From: Peptococcaceae bacterium BRH_c23
GTDB taxonomy: Bacteria > Bacillota_B > Desulfitobacteriia > Desulfitobacteriales > Desulfitobacteriaceae
Direction: 5' to 3'
Assembly: GCA_000961805.1 (NCBI GenBank)
Contig: LADV01000020.1
Span: 1 to 19,567, forward strand
DNA: 19,567 nt
How positions within the stretch are numbered: position 1 is the stretch's first letter; each line of letters starts with the position of its first letter. This document shows positions 1 through 7,765 of the stretch, piece by piece. Under the pieces are notes generated by a model. The model saw nothing but the letters and a program-made list of their open reading frames with translations, did not search any database and was not told where the DNA came from. A program made the position numbers and the translations under genes.

Positions 1-660
1 CCCTGCCCCACACTGTGCTAACAAATGAAGGTGCACCGGGAACTCGTAATTTATCCCTAAGCGATTAATGTTAGTATCTACTATTCTAACATCACCGTAA
101 TAATCGATACCCCATACACTTAACAATTGCTCTCTGCTATATATTCGCTTAGGAGACCTAGCTAAAATAGATAAGAGGTCAAATTCCTTGGGCGTTAAAT
201 AAATTGGTTCGTCCAAAACAAAGACATCCCGATTAATCAAATCTATTCTCATTCCAGTGAACGTCAAAATATGCTGATCAGGCGCAGATCCGCTTGAAGC
301 TCTACGCGAGGCGGCTTTGATCCTGGCAACCAGTTCCCTGGGGCTGAAGGGTTTACCCATATAATCATCAGCCCCTGTTTCTAAGCCGTGGATTCTGTCA
401 ACTTCTTCATTCTTTGCCGTTAACATGATGATAGGAACTGTAGATGACTTCCTAATCTCCTCACAAACTTTAACACCGTCAATTCTTGGCATCATTACAT
501 CGAGGATAATGATATCCCAAGGTTCAGAGCGGAACTTTTTCAGTGCTTCTTCGCCATCTACCGCTTCACCGACTATAAAACCTTCTTTTCTTAGATATAT
601 ACCAATTGCTTGGCGGATTTTTTCCTCATCATCGGCAACTAGGATTCGTAGATGGTTCAT
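1..660 (-). pseudogene. OmpR/PhoB-family response regulator, frameshifted and cut by the window edge
   Basis: This is a two-component DNA-binding response regulator reading leftward from ATG at 660, with GGAGG 8-9 bases upstream. Translation gives a receiver domain (acidic pair D10-D11, phospho-acceptor D54 in ILDVMMP, K103 in GKPF), then a winged-helix output domain (LTPKEFDLL, REQLLSVWG, VDTNINR). After residue 200 the frame breaks. The open frame continues as LGINYEFPVH, but the next frame reads RDKLRVPGAPSFVSTVWG, the expected recognition-helix and wing sequence of this family. One base is missing near 54-60 relative to an intact gene. The kinase partner directly upstream is also broken, so the pair is probably decaying. 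A sequencing indel remains possible. Position 102 is Gly where Thr/Val is usual. The regulated genes are unknown. Confidence 0.85.
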
Positions 661-835
661 GTTGACATTCCTCCATGCATCTTCTTTTCCGTTAGAGAAG
701 ATAATCGTAAATAACGTTCCTTCAACTGTTTACTCCAGACACTGATGTGCCCTGTGCCCCCATGGGTTTCAATAATTTTCTTGACAATTGGCTAATCCCA
801 GTCACTTATAATATTCTTTTCGACTTATTATCTAC
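661..835 (-). pseudogene. remnant of a sensor histidine kinase (ATPase-domain C-terminus)
   Basis: Reading leftward, fragments of a HisKA/HATPase C-terminus appear in different frames. They are VDNKSKR (the F-box region, near 835-815), then IVKKIIETHGG (the G2-box follow-on, near 780-750), then GTLFTIIF (the usual last strand, near 720-697). At least two indels separate them, and the expected GTGLGL box is reduced to TG followed by a disordered stretch. The last fragment is in frame with the response-regulator ATG at 660 without an intervening stop, which is an accident of decay or a sign that the stop was lost. No intact N-terminal sensor or His box is visible further upstream; the next sequence belongs to a different remnant. 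This was a cognate kinase of the regulator at 1-660. It cannot be functional as read. Confidence 0.7.
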
Positions 836-912
836 CCTCTGGGACAATTCTAATCAGTATACGTCTGCGAACTAGAGTATTATAAAGTTTTGAATAATAC
901 CCCTCCTTCACC

Positions 913-1145
913 TCAACCACCGCCACCACTGAATCCACCGCCTCCTCTGCCCCAGAGTAACATTCCCAAAATCAAATCGAAGAAGAAAACGTTAAACAAG
1001 CGCTGGTCGACATAAAACAACAGGATGATCAGGATAAGAAAAATTCACTGCTCGGTTGAGGGACGGAAAGGTTTGCTGCCTTTAGGGGGAATGCTATGGT
1101 AAGTATTAATAAAACTAACACCGCAAGAAGGGGTATCCTCTTCAT
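913..1145 (-). pseudogene. remnant of a TPM-domain (YgcG-like) secreted membrane protein, middle deleted
   Basis: ATG at 1145 opens a 38-residue frame beginning MKR and a hydrophobic run, IPLLAVLVLLILTIAF, ending in KAA: a good Sec signal peptide followed by a few mature residues (LSVPQPSSEFF) and TGA at 1029-1031. Immediately downstream in another frame (about 1044-916) is a hydrophobic segment followed by LLWGRGGGGFSGGGG and a stop at 913-915. A Gly-Phe-Ser tail after a membrane helix is characteristic of YgcG/TPM-type proteins, normally 230-300 residues long. The TPM domain itself, about 150 residues, is absent, so this looks like an internal deletion that joined both ends. Assignment rests on architecture and tail only. 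Confidence 0.55.
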
Positions 1146-1282
1146 GGGGCTTTACCGAATATTGGCAGAAAATTAATTGTTAAAATTGTCAGTAAAATGT
1201 GGTGTCAAGATTGGTTTTGTTTAAATTGTAAAATCACTTTGCCGAGCTTAAGATGAACATATCAAACAAAGGAGGTATGGAT

Positions 1283-2689
1283 ATGTCGGCAAATGTAAAT
1301 TCTCTAGTTACCGGCGGCAGTAAAACAAAAGCTAAGATCCAGAAATTTGGCGGTTTCCTTGCCGGGATGGTCATCCCAAATATTGGCGCCTTCATTGCAT
1401 GGGGCTTGATCACTGCTTTTGTTATTCCCACGGGATGGACACCCAACGACTATTTGGCTAAATTGGTCGGACCGATGATTTCTTATTTACTTCCCCTCTT
1501 GATTGGTTATACGGGTGGAAAACTGGTCTACAATCATCGGGGGGGAGTCGTAGGCGCCATTGCCACTGCGGGTATTATTGTGGGAGCTTCGATTCCTATG
1601 TTTCTCGGCGCTATGATCATGGGGCCTTTAGGTGGCTGGGTTATCAAAAAACATGACCAGCTAATCGAAGGTAAAGTTCCCACTGGCTTCGAAATGTTAA
1701 TCGATACTTTCTCTGCGGGAATATTAGGAGCCTTGCTCTCGATCCTCGCCTATACCGTTATCGAACCAGTGGTCCAAGGTTTTTCGACTGTGTTGGGTAA
1801 TCTAGCGGTAGCTGTCACCGAGGCAAAATTACTTCCACTCATAGCTATTTTTATTGAACCCGGTAAGATATTATTTTTAAATAACGCCATTAATCACGGT
1901 ATTCTCGCGCCTTTAGGAATCCAACAGGCTGCAGAAGCCGGTAAGTCGATTTTCTTCCTACTGGAAACAAATCCTGGACCTGGCTTGGGAATTTTGCTTG
2001 CTTATTGGTTGTATGGTAAAGGGTTAATAAAACAATCAGCTCCTGGTGCTATCATCATCCAGTTCTTTGGCGGAATTCACGAAATCTATTTTCCCTATGT
2101 TCTAATGAAACCGTTCTTATTGCTTGCTGTGATTGGTGGAGGGATTGCTGCCAATTTAACCTTCGTATTAACAAATGCCGGTTTAGTAGCCACTCCTTCG
2201 CCTGGTAGTATTTTTGCTGAAATGGCGCTGACCCCTAGAGGCGGCTTCTTGCCTGTTATGCTTGGAATAGCCGTTGGTGCAGTAGTTTCCTTCCTGATCG
2301 CCTCTGTCATTTTGAAGCGGGATAAAACAGAAGTGAGTGGTGAGGACCTTGCAGTAGCTCAACAAACTATTGCAAATATGAAAGCAGTGAGCAAGGGCCA
2401 AAAGTCCACTCGCATGCCGAAATTGATTATTTTCGCCTGTGAAGCGGGTATGGGTTCATCGGCAATGGGAGAGTCTATTCTTAAGAAAAAAATCAAAGAA
2501 GCGGGTTTGAACATTGAAGTGCGACATGCGGCAGTGAACCAGATTCCTGCGGAGGTCGATGTCGTCTTTACCCAGGAAGGGTTGGCGGATCGCGCTGCCC
2601 AGGTTGTGCCTAAGGCGGAAATTGTCACCATCAAGAACTTCTTAGATAAATCAGCTTATGAAGATTACGTCAATAGTTTAATCAAATAG
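1283..2689 (+). CDS. mtlA: PTS mannitol-type EIICB permease
   Basis: Membrane permease of the phosphotransferase system that imports and phosphorylates a hexitol, most likely mannitol, giving mannitol 1-phosphate. The start is ATG 1283, seven bases after AAAGGAGG (1268-1275). Upstream in-frame ATGs at 1253 and 1277 precede or overlap this site, and MtlA proteins begin like this one just before [16 protein letters not shown]. That gives 468 residues. Residues up to about 350 form the EIIC domain, with [20 protein letters not shown] near the N-terminus and [15 protein letters not shown] as the substrate-loop region. The EIIB domain follows, with the phosphorylated Cys386 in [13 protein letters not shown]. 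There is no EIIA domain; it is supplied by the separate gene at 4743. First gene of a compact operon. I found no convincing sigma-A promoter or cre box in 1146-1260. Confidence 0.95.
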   Translation: MSANVNSLVTGGSKTKAKIQKFGGFLAGMVIPNIGAFIAWGLITAFVIPTGWTPNDYLAKLVGPMISYLLPLLIGYTGGKLVYNHRGGVVGAIATAGIIVGASIPMFLGAMIMGPLGGWVIKKHDQLIEGKVPTGFEMLIDTFSAGILGALLSILAYTVIEPVVQGFSTVLGNLAVAVTEAKLLPLIAIFIEPGKILFLNNAINHGILAPLGIQQAAEAGKSIFFLLETNPGPGLGILLAYWLYGKGLIKQSAPGAIIIQFFGGIHEIYFPYVLMKPFLLLAVIGGGIAANLTFVLTNAGLVATPSPGSIFAEMALTPRGGFLPVMLGIAVGAVVSFLIASVILKRDKTEVSGEDLAVAQQTIANMKAVSKGQKSTRMPKLIIFACEAGMGSSAMGESILKKKIKEAGLNIEVRHAAVNQIPAEVDVVFTQEGLADRAAQVVPKAEIVTIKNFLDKSAYEDYVNSLIK

Positions 2690-2700
2690 GTTGTGAGAAT

Positions 2701-4743
2701 GTGGAACAACTAACTGTTCGGCAAAAGTTCATCATGAATAATCTCATGGAGAAAGGTCCTCTAACAATTAGGGGCCTTTCTCAACAAATTGATGTCAGTG
2801 AGAGGACGATATTACGGGAGACATCTGCTCTGAACGATTGGCTTAAGCAACACAAGGTGCGTATCTCGGAACGCGGTGGGACGCTCCATATCGACGGAGC
2901 AGAGCGAGAATTGACCAAAGTGAGGGAGACCCTCAAAGAAATTCCTCATCTCTGGATGCTTAACCAAGAGCAACGTCAAGTTCTGATCACTGCTCAACTC
3001 CTTCTGGCGGATGAACCGATCAAATCCGCTTACTTTAGCCATCAATTTAATGTCGTTGAGGGAACCATTGGTTTCTATCTGGACAAAATTCAAAGTTGGT
3101 TGCAAGAAAAAAACCTGACCTTAGTTCGTAAAAGAGGGTACGGTCTAGAAATCAAGGGTTCGGATTGGCATAAGCGCAACGCTTTTGTCGATCTCATCTA
3201 TAACTACAAACCCCTTAGTGAATTGTTGACATTTCTTTATGAAGATAGCAAAGATTATCTGTTATTAGCTTTTTTTAAAGTTACTTTTGGGGAAAAGTTA
3301 ACCTCCTTGACCAAAGAGCTGATAGAAGAAATTTATGAAAACGTGCCTCTGACAAATGATATCAAGTTTTTTAGTGCATATATTCACTTACTGCTAGTTA
3401 TTAAACGCACCGAGAGTCAGACCCCCATCGAACTGCCGACACAGCTGGTCCAGGATATCCTATCCTCAGAAGAATTTGGCTTTATGACTCAGGTTCAGGA
3501 AATTCTCCACGCCTACGGCATTGATCTGCCAGAGAACGAACGAGCCTATCTGGCGATGCACTTACATGGTGAAAGGAACCTGTTTCAGGATGAAAATGAC
3601 GCTAAGGGACTGGGTTTCGAACTTGAAGGTCTGATCAGGGAAGTGATCTATCTCACCGGGAAAAAACTCAATGAGAAAATCATTTGTGATGAGAATTTGC
3701 TGAGGGGTCTGATCCAGCACATTAATCCGGCATTGTACCGCCTGACAATGGGGCTGGAAGTAAGAAATCCGATCATCAATGAGATCCGGCACTACTATAA
3801 GCGACTCTATAATGCGGTCTCTTATGCGTGTCGGCATGTTTTTTCAAAATATAACTTAACGATACCCATCAATGAAGTTGGGTATATAACAATGCATATC
3901 GGTGCTGCCCTCGAACGTCAGCAAAAAAATGAGAAAAAAATCAGTATGCTCATCATTTGCCCCAATGGTATGAGTACGGCCAAAATGCTGTATCACAAAA
4001 TTAGGAATGAGTTTGCCAATCTTGAAACCATCGAGATATGTTCCTTACGGGATATGCATGATAAGATCAAAAACGACTATACCATGGTAGTTTCAACTGT
4101 CAACATCGAGCATAAAATCGCGCCAGAGCTAGTGGTGATATCTCCTTTTCTGCCGAAAGAAGATATCGAGAAAATCAAGACGATAATTAATAAGATGGTG
4201 AAAGAGGGTGTCCTGCAAAAGGATGTATCTTTACCGATGAGCGAACCCGACGAAACTGAAAGAGATTTTGAGGTGGCCAATACCATGCTCAAGAATTTTC
4301 AGCTTAAAGATTTGATGGCCGAGACATACCATGATACAATTCGGGAAATTGTCGTGGAAATACACGCATCTCACTTGATTGCAGACAAAGAACGCATTCA
4401 TCATTTGATTGCAAAACGAGAAGAAAAAGGGAATGTTATTATCCCTGGACGTCATGTAGCTCTCCTCCACTTTCGTGCGGAAGAAATTTCGGCACCGTTT
4501 GTAGGTGCCTATCGGCTCAAAAACTTTATCAAAACCAAAGGAATTGGGTACTCTTCTGAAGAAGTCGATACCTTCCTCGTTATGCTTGCTCGCAAAGATG
4601 AAAGCAATTACATTCTTGAACTGCTCGGAAAAATCAGTGTTGCGATGGTAGAAAATGATCTCTTTGCCGAGGTTTTGCGTTTCGGAGATTTGAAAGATAT
4701 ACGTAGTGAACTAGTCGAGATACTAAATAAGGAGGAAGAGTAG
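2701..4743 (+). CDS. mtlR: PRD-containing transcriptional activator of the mannitol operon
   Basis: MtlR-type regulator, 680 residues, GTG start 11 bases after the mtlA stop with only a weak ribosome binding site (AGGTTGTGAG). Order of parts: helix-turn-helix (about 1-60, RGLSQQIDVSERTILRE), two PTS regulation domains (about 190-400, histidines in LAMHLHGE and ITMHIG), an EIIB-Gat-like domain with Cys420 in IICPNGMSTAKM, and a C-terminal EIIA-Mtl-like domain with H585 and H590 in GRHVALLHFR. In the Bacillus/Geobacillus family, HPr phosphorylates a PRD to activate, while EIIA/EIIB-dependent phosphorylation of the C-terminal domains represses. All phosphorylatable residues seem present, so the protein can sense both HPr and EIIA-Mtl made by this same operon. 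It probably activates a promoter upstream of mtlA. Confidence 0.93.
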   Translation: MEQLTVRQKFIMNNLMEKGPLTIRGLSQQIDVSERTILRETSALNDWLKQHKVRISERGGTLHIDGAERELTKVRETLKEIPHLWMLNQEQRQVLITAQLLLADEPIKSAYFSHQFNVVEGTIGFYLDKIQSWLQEKNLTLVRKRGYGLEIKGSDWHKRNAFVDLIYNYKPLSELLTFLYEDSKDYLLLAFFKVTFGEKLTSLTKELIEEIYENVPLTNDIKFFSAYIHLLLVIKRTESQTPIELPTQLVQDILSSEEFGFMTQVQEILHAYGIDLPENERAYLAMHLHGERNLFQDENDAKGLGFELEGLIREVIYLTGKKLNEKIICDENLLRGLIQHINPALYRLTMGLEVRNPIINEIRHYYKRLYNAVSYACRHVFSKYNLTIPINEVGYITMHIGAALERQQKNEKKISMLIICPNGMSTAKMLYHKIRNEFANLETIEICSLRDMHDKIKNDYTMVVSTVNIEHKIAPELVVISPFLPKEDIEKIKTIINKMVKEGVLQKDVSLPMSEPDETERDFEVANTMLKNFQLKDLMAETYHDTIREIVVEIHASHLIADKERIHHLIAKREEKGNVIIPGRHVALLHFRAEEISAPFVGAYRLKNFIKTKGIGYSSEEVDTFLVMLARKDESNYILELLGKISVAMVENDLFAEVLRFGDLKDIRSELVEILNKEEE

Positions 4744-5183
4744 TGGATCTTGCAATATTTAATGAAAACAATATAGAACTTAACCTGGCTCGTGAATCGA
4801 AAAGTGCTGCCATTTTAAGAGCGGGCGAACTTCTCAGAATGAATGGGTATATCCGAAGTGAATACTTGGAAGGGATGGAAAAACGCGAGCAGAGTTTGAC
4901 GACTTATGTCGGTAATGGTGTAGCCATTCCGCATGGCTTGCCGGAATATATTCCCTATATCCTGAAGTCTGGGCTCGTTATGCTCCAATATCCAGAGGGC
5001 GTTGATTTCGGTGAGGGGAATACAGCCTATGTTTTGATTGGAATCGCGGGCAAAGACGATGAACATCTTGAGCTTCTTTCGACCATTGCACTGGTTTGTC
5101 AGGATGAAGAGAATGTAACTCGGCTTAAACTAGCCTCAAGCAAGCAAGAAGTTATGCAGATTCTGGCTGGCGGTGATGCATAA
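4743..5183 (+). CDS. mtlF: PTS mannitol-type EIIA
   Basis: Soluble phosphocarrier of 146 residues that passes phosphate from HPr to the EIIB domain of MtlA. It starts at GTG 4743, overlapping the last base of the mtlR stop, with a strong AAGGAGG in the end of mtlR, so it is probably translationally coupled. His64 in GVAIPHG is the phosphorylation site, and the domain spans the full usual EIIA-Mtl/Fru length. It ends in GGDA followed by TAA, overlapping the possible upstream starts of the next gene. It may also control MtlR through that protein's C-terminal domains. Nothing is missing compared with family members. Confidence 0.94.
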   Translation: MDLAIFNENNIELNLARESKSAAILRAGELLRMNGYIRSEYLEGMEKREQSLTTYVGNGVAIPHGLPEYIPYILKSGLVMLQYPEGVDFGEGNTAYVLIGIAGKDDEHLELLSTIALVCQDEENVTRLKLASSKQEVMQILAGGDA

Positions 5184-5184
5184 G

Positions 5185-6117
5185 ATGATCAAAACTGTCA
5201 CCTTGAATGCCGCTATCGACAAAACCGTTGAAGTTCAAGATTTTCGCTTGGGGGCTGTTAGCCGAATCTCAAAACTTCAGTTGGATGCCGGAGGGAAAGG
5301 AATTAATGTCTCCAAGGTCATCCAGGCGTTGAACGGGAAAAGTATTGCAGTGGGTGTCCTGGCAGGGCGTAATGGAGAATTTATTCAAGCCGAAATCGAG
5401 CGCAGGGGGATAGCTCATGATTTTCTCTATGTTGAAGGGGAGACTCGCACTAACTTAAAAGTTGTGGATCCTGTGAACTCATCCTTTACAGATATCAACG
5501 AACCTGGAACCATGATTTCTGAGGATGATCTTAAACAACTTGAAGAAAAGATTTTTAAAGATCTTGGTTCCGAGACGAGCTTAGTTCTCTCGGGCAGTGT
5601 CCCCAGCTCTGTCCCCTCCTCCTTATACCGACAATGGTTGGAACGAGCTAAAGCACTTGGTGGAAAAACGTTTTTGGACGCGGAAGGCGAGTTGCTCCGC
5701 GAAGGACTTAAAGCAAAACCTTTTCTTGTTAAGCCTAATCTTTATGAGCTAGAACACCTTGTTGGGCACAAACTCTCTCGCCTTGAGGATGTGGCGGCGG
5801 CTGCCCGTAACTTGCTGAGACAAGGGGTGGAAGTGTTGGTGGTTTCACTGGGCTCCGAGGGTGCACTATTTGCCTATCAGGAGCAGGTCATTCATGCCGA
5901 AGGTCTGCCGATAGAGGTTAAAAGTACAGTGGGAGCGGGAGATGCTATGGTGGCTGCCCTGACCCTTGTCCCGGCAGGTGAGGATTATTTGGCTCGAGCT
6001 GTTCGCTGGTCAATAGCAACCAGCGCGGCACAAGTTACTACCCCAGGAACTCAACCGCCGGAGCTGAGTAAAGTGCTTTCCTATCTGGACCAAGTGCGCT
6101 ATCACCTTCTTGCTTAA
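5185..6117 (+). CDS. PfkB-family sugar-phosphate kinase (1-phosphofructokinase / tagatose-6-phosphate kinase type)
   Basis: Cytosolic ATP-dependent kinase of the FruK/LacC branch, about 310 residues. I prefer ATG 5185 (MIKTVTLNAAIDKTV, the canonical N-terminus) to GTG 5173 or ATG 5176, which lie inside the mtlF end. Signatures: GGKGINVSKVIQALNG near residues 36-51, and VGAGDAMVAALTL with the catalytic base Asp253. The branch contains enzymes acting on fructose 1-phosphate, tagatose 6-phosphate or fructose 6-phosphate, and sequence alone does not decide among them. In a hexitol PTS operon it implies that a ketohexose phosphate is turned into a bisphosphate for aldolase. Next to the dehydrogenase at 6225 it forms the catabolic part of the operon. 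Confidence 0.88.
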   Translation: MIKTVTLNAAIDKTVEVQDFRLGAVSRISKLQLDAGGKGINVSKVIQALNGKSIAVGVLAGRNGEFIQAEIERRGIAHDFLYVEGETRTNLKVVDPVNSSFTDINEPGTMISEDDLKQLEEKIFKDLGSETSLVLSGSVPSSVPSSLYRQWLERAKALGGKTFLDAEGELLREGLKAKPFLVKPNLYELEHLVGHKLSRLEDVAAAARNLLRQGVEVLVVSLGSEGALFAYQEQVIHAEGLPIEVKSTVGAGDAMVAALTLVPAGEDYLARAVRWSIATSAAQVTTPGTQPPELSKVLSYLDQVRYHLLA

Positions 6118-6134
6118 AACACCACCGCGATAAA

Positions 6135-6153
6135 TGATAAGAGCTTATTATCA
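6135..6153. repeat. short dyad in the pfkB-dehydrogenase gap
   Basis: TGATAA and TTATCA are separated by seven bases in the 107-base gap between the kinase and dehydrogenase genes. This is the largest gap inside the operon. It could be a weak hairpin that tunes the mRNA or an operator, but it lacks a T-run. No promoter is convincing here. Confidence 0.25.
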
Positions 6154-6224
6154 GGATAAGAAACAAACCTGGCTAGTATAGCCTGAAGCTTTGCTATTTT
6201 AAATGACATCTGGAGGGTAAACTA

Positions 6225-7484
6225 ATGAAAACTAAAGCTGTGCGCTTATATAATGAAAAAGACCTTCGTCTAGAAGAGTTTGAACTGCCGGAGATTACGG
6301 ATGAAGAAATCTTGGTTGAAGTCATCTCGGACAGTGTCTGCATGTCGACCTATAAAGCAGCGATTTTGGGCAAAAGACACAAAAGAGTACCTCAAGATGT
6401 GGATGTTCATCCGATCATTGTTGGACATGAGTTTGCCGGCAATATTGTGAAAGTTGGAGAAAAATTGAAGGGGCAGTTTAAGGAAGGAAATAAGTTTGCC
6501 CTGCAACCTGCTTTAAATTACAAGGGCAGCATGTGGTCTCCCGGCTATTCTTACCGCTATTTTGGTGGGGACGCCACCCATAATGTGATTCCCCGCGAGG
6601 TTATGGAGATCGGCTGCTTCCTTAACTATCAAGGAGAAACCTATTATGAAGCTTCTTTAGCGGAACCGATGTCTTGTATAATCGGTGCTTTCCACGCCAG
6701 CTATCACACGAGTATGGGAAGTTATGAACATCGCATGGGGATCGTAGAAGGCGGCAAAATGGCGCTGTTGGGAGCTGCCGGACCAATGGGTTTAGGGGCC
6801 ATTGATTATGCTCTGCATGCTGAGCGACGCCCCTCCCTGTTAGTGGTCTCGGATATCGATGAAGAGAAAATTGCCCGGGCTCGCACAATTTTCACGGCAG
6901 AAGAAGCCAAGGAATGCGGGGTGGAGTTGGTATTTGTCAATACGCAAGGGGTGGACGATGTTCCAGCTCACTTGCGTGCCTTGACAGGCGATGCTGGTTT
7001 TGATGATGTCTTTGTCTTTACACCGGTTAAACCATTGGTTGAACAAGGGGACAAGATTTTGGGGCGTGACGGCTGTCTCAACTTTTTCGCCGGCCCGACA
7101 GATCCCCAATTCGGCGCGGAACTGAACTTGTATAACGTTCATTATGGATCGACCCATATCATGGGAACAACTGGTGGAAATACGGCGGATCTGCTTGAAT
7201 CTCTGAAGATGACGGAAGAGAAGAAAATCAATCCTGCTGTGATGGTTACGCACATTGGCGGCTTGGATGCTGTGGCGGAGACTGTCTTAAACTTACCCAA
7301 TATTCCCGGGGGGAAAAAACTGATTTACACGCATATTACTATGAAATTAACAGCCATTGAAGATTTTGCGGTGCTGGGCGTCACTGAGCCACACTTTGCA
7401 CGTCTGGCGGAGATCGTTAGCAAGAATAAGGGGTTATGGTGTGCGGAAGCAGAACGTTATCTTCTCGAGAGATGGGAGGACTAG
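6225..7484 (+). CDS. zinc-dependent medium-chain dehydrogenase, SorE-like (hexitol/ketose-phosphate oxidoreductase)
   Basis: NAD(P)-dependent MDR-superfamily enzyme of 419 residues with ATG after TGGAGGG. Catalytic zinc ligands are visible: Cys39 (SVCMST), His68-Glu69 (GHEFAG) and a later Glu in AEPMS. The nucleotide-binding fold begins near LLGAAGPMGLGAIDYA. The four-cysteine structural zinc loop of classical alcohol dehydrogenases is absent. Length and architecture resemble L-sorbose-1-phosphate reductase (SorE) and related sugar-phosphate dehydrogenases. The position, between a ketose-phosphate kinase and HPr in a mannitol-type PTS operon, suggests that it oxidises the imported hexitol phosphate in place of the usual MtlD, which is unrelated. 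Substrate and regiochemistry are not readable from sequence. Confidence 0.85.
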   Translation: MKTKAVRLYNEKDLRLEEFELPEITDEEILVEVISDSVCMSTYKAAILGKRHKRVPQDVDVHPIIVGHEFAGNIVKVGEKLKGQFKEGNKFALQPALNYKGSMWSPGYSYRYFGGDATHNVIPREVMEIGCFLNYQGETYYEASLAEPMSCIIGAFHASYHTSMGSYEHRMGIVEGGKMALLGAAGPMGLGAIDYALHAERRPSLLVVSDIDEEKIARARTIFTAEEAKECGVELVFVNTQGVDDVPAHLRALTGDAGFDDVFVFTPVKPLVEQGDKILGRDGCLNFFAGPTDPQFGAELNLYNVHYGSTHIMGTTGGNTADLLESLKMTEEKKINPAVMVTHIGGLDAVAETVLNLPNIPGGKKLIYTHITMKLTAIEDFAVLGVTEPHFARLAEIVSKNKGLWCAEAERYLLERWED

Positions 7485-7486
7485 TC

Positions 7487-7756
7487 ATGCTTACTCGTGA
7501 ATTGACCATTAACAACAAATCGGGACTTCATGCTCGCCCGGCAACTTTGTGGGTTCAAACAGCAAGCCGTTTTCGCAGTAAAATCAAAATTAAACGCGGG
7601 GGCTCCGTCGTCGAGGGCAAAAGTATTTTAGGGATTCTTTCTCTGGGACTGTCGGCGGGTAGCGTTTTTGAGCTCTTGGTTGAGGGCGAGGATGAAACGG
7701 AAGCCGTTGCTACTTTAGAACAATTAATGATTGATCTTGAAAACCAAGACAGGTAG
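7487..7756 (+). CDS. ptsH: PTS phosphocarrier protein HPr
   Basis: Small soluble phosphocarrier, 89 residues from ATG 7487. That start is placed by GGGAGG at 7474-7479 and by the family N-terminus; an upstream in-frame ATG at 7436 lies inside the dehydrogenase gene. His15 (SGLHARPA) accepts phosphate from enzyme I. Ser46 (EGKSILGI) is the HPr-kinase target, so the protein can also act in CcpA-type catabolite control. It lies two bases after the dehydrogenase stop and nine before ptsI. Both regulatory residues are intact and the length is normal. It is unclear whether this is the general HPr of the cell or one dedicated to this operon. Confidence 0.95.
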   Translation: MLTRELTINNKSGLHARPATLWVQTASRFRSKIKIKRGGSVVEGKSILGILSLGLSAGSVFELLVEGEDETEAVATLEQLMIDLENQDR

Positions 7757-7765
7757 GTAGATTCT

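Noticed and set aside
425..745. 106-codon plus-strand frame
   Set aside because: It lies opposite the response regulator and kinase remnant, which have clear family motifs.
1146..1260. Sigma-A promoter and cre site for the mtl operon
   Set aside because: Several AT-rich hexamers exist but none pair at 16-18 bases with a good partner, and no cre-like palindrome was seen.
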